The notes beneath the pieces are model-generated. The model was given only the letters and a program-made list of their open reading frames with translations, was not told the DNA's origin and made no database searches. The position numbers and the translations under genes are program-made. Below are positions 49,701 through 61,700 of a stretch of DNA of 64,000 bases, in pieces. The stretch spans positions 3,023,981 to 3,087,980 of the forward strand of contig CM072160.1 in NCBI GenBank assembly GCA_036850595.1, given 5' to 3'. This DNA comes from Rhyacichthys aspro (lineage: Eukaryota > Chordata > Actinopteri > Gobiiformes > Rhyacichthyidae). The first letter of the stretch is position 1. The number at the start of each line of letters is the position of its first letter.

Positions 49701-52700
49701 GAACATAAACAGCTGTGATTGGCTAATTTTGACGTTTTTGTAAGTTTCAGTTGGATTTAAGGTGGTTTTAGTTGGATTTGAACAGGTTTTATATTGACTT
49801 AAAATGGTTGTAGTTGATTGTTAACAAGTTTTATATGGATTTGAACAGGTTTTAGTTGGATTTGAACAGGTTTTATATTGACTTAAACAGGTTGTAGTTG
49901 ATTGTTAACAAGTTTTATATGGATTTGAACAAGTTTCAGTTGGATTTAATCTGGTTTTAATTTGGTTTGAACAGGTTTTATGTGGATTTGAACAGGTTTT
50001 AGTTGGATTTGAGCAGGTTTTATATTGACTTAAACAGGTTGTAGTTGGTTGTTAACAAGTTTTATATGGATTTGAACTGGTTTTAGTTGGATTTCAACAA
50101 GTTTCAGTTGGATTTAAGGTGGTTTTAGTTGGATTTGAACAGGTTTTATATTGACTTAAAATGTTTGTAGTTGATTGTTAACAAGTTTTATATGGATTTG
50201 AACAGGTTTTAGTTAGATTTGAACAAGTTTCAGTTGGATTTAATCTGGTTTTAATTTGGTTTGAACAGGTTTTATGTGGATTTGAACAGGTTTTAGTTGG
50301 ATTTGAGCAGGTTTTATATTGACTTAAAATGTTTGTAGTTGGTTTTTAACAAGTTTTATATGGATTTGAACTGGTTTTAGTTGGATTCCAACAAGTTTCA
50401 GTTGGATTTAAGGTGGTTTTAGTTGGATTTGAACAGGTTTTATATTGACTTAAAATGGTTGTAGTTGATTGTTAACAAGTTTTATATGGATTTGAACAGG
50501 TTTTAGTTAGATTTGAACAAGTTTCAGTTGGCTTTAATCTGGTTTTAATTTGGTTTGAACAGGTTTTAGTTGGATTTGAGCAGGTTTTATATTGACTTAA
50601 ACAGGTTGTAGTTGGTTGTTAACAAGTTTTATATGGATTTGAACTGGTTTTAGTTGGATTTCAACAAGTTTCAGTTGGATTTAAGGTGGTTTTAGTTGGA
50701 TTTGAACAGGTTTTATATTGACTTAAAATGTTTGTAGTTGATTGTTAACAAGTTTTATATGGATTTGAACAGGTTTTAGTTAGATTTGAACAAGTTTCAG
50801 TTGGATTTAATCTGGTTTTAATTTGGTTTGAACAGGTTTTATGTGGATTTGAACAGGTTTTAGTTGGATTTGAGCAGGTTTTATATTGACTTAAAATGTT
50901 TGTAGTTGGTTTTTAACAAGTTTTTAAACATGTGTATTAACAGTTTTATTTACATTATCTTTTTATTATTTTAAAAATGTCACTCAAATGTCTTTAAAAA
51001 CCAGACAGTGTCAAATTGCTGTTTTCTCGTCCTGGTTGTTTCTGAACATAAACAGCTGTGATCGGCTCATTTCTCTGTCCTCGGTTTCACTTAAGCTCGT
51101 TTCTTATTGGTTTAATTTGTTAAATATGAAGCAATGATGTTCAGATCTGCGCTGGAGTCAGTTTTAAACCTCACATTTTGACTTTTACAAGAGCAAAAAT
51201 CATCTGACTCTGAAACAAAAGCACAAAATTGATCTCATTCTGACTGACGCCTTCAGGTTGTAAACGATACATAACGTTAATAAAGCACTTGTTGTCATCG
51301 CTGAAGCTTTTGTATTTGACCTTGGCTTTAAAGTGCAATACAATCGTCACTTTTTCACGTTTGAGTGGACGGCTTTAGTGTCAGTCTGTGAAACTGTCCT
51401 CTCTACGTGAGACTAATGGTCGGAGCGGCTGTAGTCTGGTGTCATCGTGACCCGTCTCTATTTTGGGCGATAGTTTGGGCGGTCAGCAGGAGCGCAGCCT
51501 AATGGCCGACCACATGCTTCGAGGAGCGAGACGACAGATGGCATCGCACCAAAGTATTATTATCTCTGACACAGTCGCCGCAAAAACACTGTATGAGCAA
51601 TATTACTGTTGTTTGAAAGTGATCAGACTCTATTTTCAAGGTCAACTATTCGGCTTTTTCTATTTGCCTTAATAAGTCTGATCCTGGTTTGATTTTGAGC
51701 ATGAAAAACACATATATTAAACTCAAGGCCCGGGGTCGCAATGTTTAAATGGCCCTTCAGTACTTTTTGTGGGTAATATTTTGGGGTTTTAGGTTTTAGT
51801 TGGATTTGAGCAGGTTTTATATTGACTTAAACAGGTTGTAGTTGGTTGTTAATAAGTTTTATAAGGATTTGAACAGGTTTTAGTTAGATTTGAACAAGTT
51901 TCAGTTGGCTTTAATCTGGTTTTAATTTGGTTTGAACAGGTTTTATGTGGATTTGAACAGGTTTTAGTTGGATTTGAGCAGGTTTTATATTGACTTAAAC
52001 AGGTTGTAGTTGGTTGTTAACAAGTTTTATATGGATTTGAACTGGTTTTAGTTGGATTTGAGCAAGTTTCAGTTGGATTTAAGGTGGTTTTAGTTGGATT
52101 TTAACAGATTTTATATGGACTTGAACAGGTTTTAATTGGATTTGAGCAGGTTTTATATTGACTTAAACAGGTTGTAGTTGGTTGTTAACAAGTTTTATAT
52201 GGATTTCAACAAGTTTAAGTTGGATTTAAGGTGGTTTTAGTTGGATTTTAACAGATTTTATATGGACTTGAACAGGTTTTAGTTGGATTTGAGCAGGTTT
52301 TACACGGAGATTCCATTATTGACTATTACATAATTGGTTTACGCTTTATACTTGGCCAATAAGTGCTTATCTAATCTAAAAATAATGTAAATATTTGAGG
52401 AATATGGAAAGGTTTAGGATACAGAAAGGCACATAACAATCACTGAGGTTGTATTTTACCTTTAAACACCTTCAGTCGGAGCAAATAATACGGATTATTG
52501 TACTGCACAGCTTTAAACACAGCTAGAACGTAGACTCCATTAAATCCTGTGTATGAGGTGATACATCTTTCTGTTGCATTGACCTGGTGTTATTAATTGA
52601 CAATTATAAGCCAATTATCTGCTAAAGCTACTAATGACATTCCCATTAGCCGCAACTAATTAGAGAACAGCATTGATTTGTCACTTTTAGCTGTGATTGT

Positions 52701-55700
52701 GGCCGTTTAGCTTCATTTGAGTTGGACGTAATAATGTTTATAGATCAAACTCAAAGTGTGAGGGGCCACAACTGTAAATAAGAATCATTTCAGCGGCTAA
52801 AAATCATGAAAAATCCAATAAAATGTGCTCAAATCCAACTAAAACCTGCTCAAATCCATCTAAAACCTCTCAAATCCAACTAAAACCTGCTCAAATCCAA
52901 CTAAAACCTGTTTAAATCCAAATAAAACCTGCTCAAATCCATCTAAAACCTCTCAGATCCAACTAAAACCTGCTCAAATCCATCTAAAACCTCTCAAATC
53001 CAACTAAAACCTGTTTAAATCCAAATAAAACCCATTCAAATCCAACCAAAACCTGTTTAAATCCAACTAAAACCTGCCCAAATCCATATAAAACCTGTTC
53101 AAATCCAACTAAAACCTGCTCAAATCTAACTGAAACATTCAACTCCGACTGAAACCTGTTTAAGTCCAACTAAAACCCCTTTAAATCCATCTAAAACCTG
53201 TTCAAAATCGACTGAAACCTGTTTAAATCCAACTAAACCTGTTCAAGTCCAACTACAACCTGTTCAAGTCCATATAAAACCTGTTCAAGTCCAACTACAA
53301 CCTGTTCAAGTCCAACTACAACCTGTTCAAATCCAACTAAACCTGTTTAAATCCAACTAAAACCTGCTCAAATCCAACTAAACCTGTTCAAGTCCAACTA
53401 CAACCCGTTCAAGTCCATATAAAACCTGTTCAAATCCAATTAAAACCTATTGTTGCCTTTAACATATCTTTAGAACAGTTCAGTGCCTTTTGTAAAGTCC
53501 CTAAATTATTACCAAATGTATTAATTGTTGTATTTTAATTCAGTCCATCCTCACTGATTATATTCATCTTAAAGCTGCAGCTAATCAGTTTACTTATAAT
53601 ATTTCAATGTGCTGTCAAACTTTGTCATTTTCTCTAAAAGATTAAATTTAAATAGTGTCAATAAAGTATTAAGAGTTGACAGAGTGATTAGGAGTTGTTT
53701 ACAAAGTGGGCCATGACTTTTTCAGATCTGCTTCCACATGGGCAGCCCCACAGACCCGGACCACCGAGACCAGCAGACGGACCGCTCCGATGTGGACGTC
53801 CTGAAGAGGTACGTGTCCCGCTGTGTCCCAGGCCTCGTCCCGGAGCCGGCCATCGTCGAGAGCTGCATGTACACGGTCAGTAAACGCAACACGGTAATAC
53901 ATGAACCATCCACACTTCAGTTACTGGGACAGAATATCACAATAGCTCCACACTTTCATCTAAAGTACCAGTTTTTGACAACAGACATTCATCTCAAGTC
54001 TGGTCTGGTTTTGTCTGGGATTACATGGTCTGGTTTAGTCCAGTTTGGTCTGGTTTTGTCTGGGATTACATGGTCTGGTTTAGTCCAGTCTGATCTGGTT
54101 TTGTCTGGGATTACATGGTCTGGTTTAGTCCAGTCTGATCTGGTTTTGTCTGGGATTACATGGTCTGGTTTAGTCCAGTTTGGTCTGGTTTTATCTGGGA
54201 TTACATGGTCTGGTTTAGTCCAGTTTGGTCTGGTTTGTAAATGTAAATACAGTTTAAGTGCTTCTTGTTGGACTTGAACAGGTCTAGGGCAGTTTTAGTT
54301 TGATTGAAAGGTTTTTTTTATTGATTTTATTCAGACTTTAACGGGTTCTAAATGGTTTCAGTTCGACATTAATAGATTTGAACCTGTTTTAGTTGGACTT
54401 TAATTGCCTCAAGTTGTTTAAGTTGGTTTTTATTTGGACAAAATAAATTGGATTATGATCAAAATGGCCTCTCTCTGGTGGAAGATAATGGAGCTGCATT
54501 GAAATAAAAACGTGTAGCTGGAGAAGACACAGAGAAGCAGAAGCACAGTTGTATTTGAGATATAAATATGTGTTGGTGAAAGGTATATTTTAACCAAAGT
54601 ACACAGTATTTCCTGAAGAATATCCATTTAGAAGTCCACTACATAGAGCCTTCTTACAGCACTTCTTTCTTGTTGGGATCTAAAACACCCAACATCATCT
54701 AAAAATACTGTTCTCCAAGAAAGCTCTGTACACTTCTAAACACATTATTTGTTTTTCCGAGTCACTAGATGCAGTTATTTACAGTACATTTCTTTATTTC
54801 TCAGCTGTGTTTCTGAGCTGCTCGTATATAATTTGTGTGACCTTGTCCGATGTTCCTGTAAATCCTGACAGTCACACGGATTTCTCACATTACAGCGCCT
54901 TTTTGTTCCATAAAAAAAACCCAAAAAAACGAGGACACAGGGCTGTGGTTCGTCGTGTCCCTCCACAGCCTTCGGACAGGGCCTAATTCATCCTCTGATT
55001 GGCTCTTTTATCCCGTTAAACACATTCATTCACAACGTTTTCACATTTTCACACGACAGACTTTTAAAGGAGTCGAGGGCGGATGAAAAGAAGTGTTTTT
55101 GTGAGAGTTTGGCCTTGAAACTGAAACTGAAAAGAGTGGACTAATAGAGTGTCAAACAGAGAGCATTTGCAGCTCATAATTGTGTTATTTTGTTGAGTTT
55201 AAGGAGCCAGAAGTCACACTCAAAACAAGATGGTAAAGAATTACTGGAAGGTGTTTTTCTGGGTTAAAACAATCACTGTAAAGCTTTAAAAACAATCCTG
55301 AGGTCAGTTACTCCTATTAATTTATGTGTTCAGTATTAACACAATAAAAAATAATGAAATAAATGCACATAAATACCTTTGATGTAACACAGACAAACAT
55401 CATTTATAATCACAGAAAGCAACATATCTAGTTTTTTCATACTTTTCTCTCTTAAAATCTTGCCTAATTGAGCAAAATGCAGATGAATGTAAATATAAAC
55501 ATGTATATTCTGTCTTAGTATTTTGAGTTGTTTTTGTATTGTGAGTTTTCTACAGTGCACCGTATTAATGTGAAAGTTTCAAGTTGATGCTATTTTCTTA
55601 CACTTTAGAAATGAATCAGTTTTTCTTCAGCAGACTAAACCTTTTCAATATACCTTTTTTCTTTTTTTATGTCTCAAAATAAAAATAAAAATAATTAATA

Positions 55701-58700
55701 AATAAGTAAACGAATAAATAAATAATAAATTAACAAATAAATAAATAATAAATAAATAAACAAATAAGTAAATAAATAATTAATATACAAATAAATAAAT
55801 AAATAAATAAATTCTGTCTTAGTATTTTGTGACTCTTTTATTGTGGGTCAGAGGGAGTTGGCCATTATAATTATAAAAGTTGATGCTCTTTTCTTACATC
55901 AGAAAACAATTGTCTTCAGCTGGGTAAACCTTTTCACTACACCTTATTTTATTTTATTTTATTTATTTTATTTTATTTTATTTTATTTTATTTTATTTTA
56001 TTTTATTTTATTTTATTTTATTTTATTTTATTTTATTTTATTTTATTTTATTTATTCAGACTTAAATTGAACTGTAAAAGGATCCTGCAGTTAGTTATGA
56101 TTGCACCCAAAAAAAACATTAAAAAATTAAGAGGAACCTGAAGTTTTTAACAGATTTTGATGAAGCAGTGACCCCTGAAGTCAGTCAGATCCAGACTTTA
56201 AACCCAAACAGTCCACTTTTTAATCAAAACCTCTGAGGCCTTGTTGAAATGATTGTGTTCCTCCAGAGTTTGGACCCTGTCATTTACAGCTCTGACTTTA
56301 CTGAATGTTTTGTTTTGTTTTGTTTTGTTTGCAGCTAACTCCTGACCGTCATTTTGTGCTCGACTGTCATCCTCAGCACAGCAACATCGTGATTGGAGCA
56401 GGATTCTCAGGTAAATCGAACTTTACAACTCACCCTTAAACGACCTACTTTCAGAATCTCTTACTTTATGTTTGTCCAAATCCGTTTGTAAATTAAAAAC
56501 AGATTTAGACTAAAACTGGGATTTTAAAATACTGTAAAGACTTGTCATACAGTTCCAGTTTGGACACATTTTCCAATTCCAGATGTATCTAGCCTTTCTT
56601 TAACGTCCCTCTCAACATTTGAATCTTGCACGTGTCAAACTCAAGGCCCAGGGGCCAAATGGGGCCCTTTGTAATGTTTTATTTGGCCCTTCAATACATT
56701 TGGTTAGAAATATTTATTAATACTTATGTAATGGGGAACAATAGGTTTTAGGATTTTGGATTTGAACAAGTTTTAGTTGAATTTGAACAGGTTTTAAATG
56801 GACTTAAACAGGTTATAGTTGGATTTGAACTGGTTTTAGTTGGATTTGAACAGATTCAGTTGGATTTGAACATGTTTTAACTTGATTTGAACAGGTTTTA
56901 GTTGGATTTGAATAGGTTTAGTTGGATTTGAACATATTTTAACTTGATTTGAACAGGTTTTAGTTGGATTTGAATAGGTTTAGTTGGATTTGAACATATT
57001 TTAACTTGATTTGAACAGGTTTTAGTTATTTTTGAACTGGGTTTAGTTGGATTAGAACTTGTTTTAGTTGGATTAGAACAGATTTAGTTGGATTTGAACA
57101 TGTTTTAACTTGATTTGAACAGGTTTTAGTTGTTTTTGAACTGGGTTTAGTTGGATTTGAACTTGTTTTAGTTGGATTAGAACTTGTTTTAGTTGGATTA
57201 GAACAGATTTAGTTGGATTTGAACATGTTTTAACTTGATTTGAACTGGGTTTAGTTGGATTTGAACTTGTTTTAGTTGGATTTGAACTTGTTTTAGTTGG
57301 ATTAGAACTTGTTTTAGTTGGATTAGAACAGATTTAGTTGGATTTGAACATGTTTTAACTTGATTTGAACAGGTTTTAGTTGGATTTGAACAGATTTTAG
57401 TTGGATTTGAACAGGTTTTAGTTGTTTTTGAACTGGTTTTAGTTGGATTTGAACTTGTTTTAGTTAGATTTGAACAGGTTTTAGATTGCACTCACTTTAC
57501 CTCATCGCCAGTAAAACCAGTAAAACCCACAGATCTCATGTCTCTGCTGAGTCTAAAGGAACAATAAAGAGTCCCTCTGATCGAGTCTGGCTCCACCCAA
57601 TTTAAAAATATCTCACAGAGCACCGTAGGCACATCTCCTCAAAGCGTTTATTCTCCTCCAGCCTCTGTTCAGCTCCGAGCAGCATGAAGCGCTTCTGCGT
57701 CTCCTTCATTCTGTTCACCTCCTGTGCTTTTATGCTGGAGCTGACAGTTTCCGCCCGAGACGCTGCCGAGTGTTCGCGGAAATGACACTTTTTGATGCTT
57801 GATGGCTCTTTATGTTTGTGTGTTGTTGTTATTACCCTTTAATGGGCGAGGTTGGTTGGTTTGGAGGTTTTATTTCTCTTTCTGTGACAAATACATTGGT
57901 GTTTCAGTGTAGGATCAACCAAATCTGTATGACATCTTTATTTAAAATGTTTTCCTCATTGCAGTCAAACTTTACTCACCATCTCATAATATATTTGTAA
58001 TACATATACAGTAATGATTATGGGCATTAAACAGGTCTAAAGTGAGTTGAGTTCAATGTAAATAGAGTTTAAGTGCTTCTTGTTGGACTTGAACAGGTCT
58101 AGGGCAGTTTTAGTTTGATTTGAACAAGTTTTATGGTGTTTAAGTTGGTCTTTGAAAGGTTTTATTGATTTTAATTTGACTTTAACAGGTTCTAAATAGT
58201 TACAGTTGGACATTAGTAGATTTTAACCTATTTTAGCTGGACTTTATTTGCCTGAAGTAGTTGTAGACATGTTCTTTCTTCCTAACTTGACGATTTTTGT
58301 TGACGAATCATTTTTGTCATAGTTTTATATTAATATTTTAGTGGCCCGAAAACGAAATGAAAAGGAAATAAAAAGTCATTAATGAGAATGAAAACTCTAG
58401 GTAAATGTATCATGTATGTACACTTTTGTCGACGAATAAAAACGAAAATGAACAGATGTTTTGAGCGTCGCTGAAGTGATGTCAGACACAAATATTTGTT
58501 AGAACAGCTTTAAATATAAACTATGTTAACGCTTGGAACCTGAATACCAGCCGGAACAGGTTAGGACTAGTTTACTTTCATTCAGAGACATTATTACCGA
58601 AGAAACAAACAAAAAACAACATTAAAAAAGATTTATTGTAGATGTAGTTGGCTATATTCTTATATTTACAATTAAATGACTAAATTAGGGCTAAAACTAA

Positions 58701-61700
58701 ATTGCATTTTAGTGGAAATTGCAAGACTAAAACTACTGGATAAAAGTTATGCAGTGCTGCTTTAATATCAACTCTGAACAGTGAAAATGAATGAGTTTAG
58801 GTTTGATCCCTCTGTTCTGTCTGTTATAATGTACACCACACAAACTCATGGATCAATGCATAAATCAACAATCCCTCGTGTTATATTTACGTCCTGTTAT
58901 TTCCGCTGTGCCTTTATCTGCTGAGCTTTTCCAGACAACACACTGTGAGGATAAAAAAAAAAAAACCAGCGGGACAAACACAGGCTTTGGAGGAAGACAG
59001 CGGAGGCACATACAAAATGTCAGTGTCAGAAGGAAATGTCATCGGGCAGAAAAGACAAAGAGCAGGAAGCGGAGGCCGAGGTGTACGACAGATGTGTGTT
59101 GATGAGCTACAGCTGCAGACTCTTCACCCTCTTCACCGTGAACCCACCGGTCTTTGTTTAGAGACTAGTGTCCAGTCACACGGCCCAGTTCTGGAGAGGA
59201 ATCGTCTAAAATACCATTTGTTTATTCATTTTCTGGACATTAAAGCTGCAGTATCCAATTTTGTTTTTGTTTATTTTGTCTCCAACAGCAGCGTATTAAC
59301 CTTTCCTGCTTCTTTTATTTAAGAAAAGGGAAAACCAGACCAATTTTTCACCTTAAAATACTAATATATTACATTAAATCAAAGTTTAGAGCTGATCTGA
59401 AACTTTTATCTTTGGAGTTTACGCTTTACTGTCCTGGAATTCTCTTCTCTATTTTTAATTTTACACAGAAACAATGCGATAAGTAAAAAAAACAAAGCCC
59501 ACTCATGTATTTCTGCACAGTTTTTGATCTAATTTGAGTTTGTGTCATGTCTTTAGCGATATGTTCAGGCAGATCTCTGTTTAACAGTCTTTGATGAGGA
59601 AGCACAGGTCCTAAACCCACCCGTGTATAACTCTGACTCCTCCGTGTGGTGTTACTTAAGCGTATTATATTCCTAAGCATCTAATGTGTCCTAATAATGT
59701 TCCGTTCCCACTCACTGACAGCACACATGTAGTCGGTCAGTTGCCAAAATCCATTGATCCATTGACAATAATTAGCTTTGTGCTTAACATCTGTTGCTAA
59801 ATGCTACAAACAATGAAAGCCTCTATAAAGTCTATGAGAGTATAACATTAAAACATAAAAAAACACAAAAAAACCCTTAAACCCAGCTTGTTATTACGAC
59901 CACGCAGCTGTTGAAACCCTGCTCCACCTGCGCTAATGGAACTCCCAGGTGCTCTCCTGATCGGACTCTTCTCGGAGCAGCGTTCAGACATAATTAACCT
60001 CTCGATGGCTCTGCCGTTAGTGAAGCTGCACCCGTTAAATCCAGATGAAGTGTCTGCTGTTGGGACCAGCTCAGCACATTCTGCAGAAGAGACAACAATC
60101 GTTGACTGTTGTCTCGGGCAGGACTAGGCCCGGATGCAGAGGATAATGAGAGTTTAGGGTTGTTTGGTTTATGGGGGAATTGTTTTATTTATAAAGGTTA
60201 GCTTTGGCGTTAGAAGAAAGAAGAATAGGTATGAGTTTCTCAAGGTTAATGGCACAGACTTCAACAGTGAATAATAACCTTTGTCTGCCTTGGAAAAACG
60301 GACATTAGTCACACATTAGTCACATTTACATAATACAAGATTATAAAACTGCAGAGGCTCAAACTCTGTCCCTCAAGTTACAAACCCTTCAGAGCAACAA
60401 ACTGACTTTTATTTTACATAAAAAATAAATGAAACAGAAACATATTGCCACAAGAAATAAATCAAAACAAGTTAAGAGCTCTGAGTTCAGCTTCAGACCA
60501 ACGTGATCCCACAGTCTTCTGTATTTATCACTAATATTTATGCACTTTTCACTTTATTTCACTTTAGTTTGACTTGTTTGTCCTGTTTCTGTGTAAGTAG
60601 CATGTGTCATAACACGCTAAACACTGTCATCTATTAAAATCATTGATCCGTCTTAAGGTCTCATCGTTCTCAGTAATTGTGTTAAAAGAACTCATTCCTT
60701 ATAGTGTTAAAAGAGTTTAGCAGCTTTAACATTGAGCTGAATCGGGTGTATTTATGACAGATATTTATGTTTTACAATTTGCATTATATGTTCATTAGTT
60801 TGCACTGTTCCAACCAATTAAATGAAGAAACAAATGAAAATGAAATGAAAATGACAAAACCATTCCTCTGATGAATATGAGGCTTGTATCATAATAAGAT
60901 TTGACAGAAACACAGTAAATAACACACAATCCACTAGAAAGGATTATTCTATTACCCTCTTAATATAGTCATAAAAAATGAAAAGTGTTTTTTCTGGGCT
61001 TCTGCAAAATCCATCCACCTGACGTCAAACTATTTAAATTAATTTTATCTTTTTACAACAGCTTTAAATTCACTTTTTCACCAGATGTCACCAAAACACA
61101 TAAGATTTTTAACTGAGGACAGAGAAGAATCAGTGAATGGTTTGTACTTTAGAAACACAGCGGCCTATTTTCCATGAAACACGCCGAGTCCTTGAAGTAT
61201 CCCGAGGACACAGATGCTTAACTTTTAATGAGTTGTCCGTTGTGAAAATGAAAGAGCGTGTTCTCGTGTTTTTTATGTGATTAACATGGACGTCCTCAGC
61301 AGAGACCGGGACTCTTCACTGAGTCCTGCACCTCTCCACGTTTCACCATCACGTCCTGTTTCTAATTATATTTGTGATCATTAAGATGCTGCTCCTAATG
61401 CGAGGCTTTCAGGGAACATTCTGAGGAGTGTTTGGCCTCGAAATAAAAGCTTAAACAGACTGCACCTGATTTTTTTTTTCTTCTAGTTGGTGAAAATGGT
61501 GTAAACCCCAAATAGTATGTTGCAAAAGCAATAGTTTGTAAAAAAACAAACAAAAACAGTCTTTATGATGCATCTACTGTTTATTCTAAGGGATTGTAAT
61601 AGATGAGAACCTCTATTCAGGAACAGAAAACCTTGGAGCGCTCCCATTGGTGGACACTTGTCACATGACGTTCCAGGAAGTTTAATAGCTGCAGATAAAG

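Larger units (their letters stand above)
49436..53725 (+). other. pipox intron 5 (4290 bp), minisatellite-rich
   Basis: About 2.4 kb of this intron is 21-bp minisatellite in three arrays: + orientation at 49745-50935, + at 51789-52310, and inverted at 52812-53450. The first is bracketed by ~100-bp direct repeats. Unique sequence lies at 51075-51715 and 52320-52745. Confidence 0.85.
53876..56334 (+). other. pipox intron 6 (2459 bp)
   Basis: It contains the 45-bp array, a degenerate minisatellite-like segment shared with intron 7, and two AT-rich simple repeats. The remaining 54440-55690 has no gene or RNA feature. Confidence 0.8.

Noticed and set aside
53738..54277. 179-codon frame starting in pipox exon 6
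   Set aside because: The first part is the real exon. After 53875 it reads through the donor into the intron and the 45-bp minisatellite, producing artificial 15-residue repeats.
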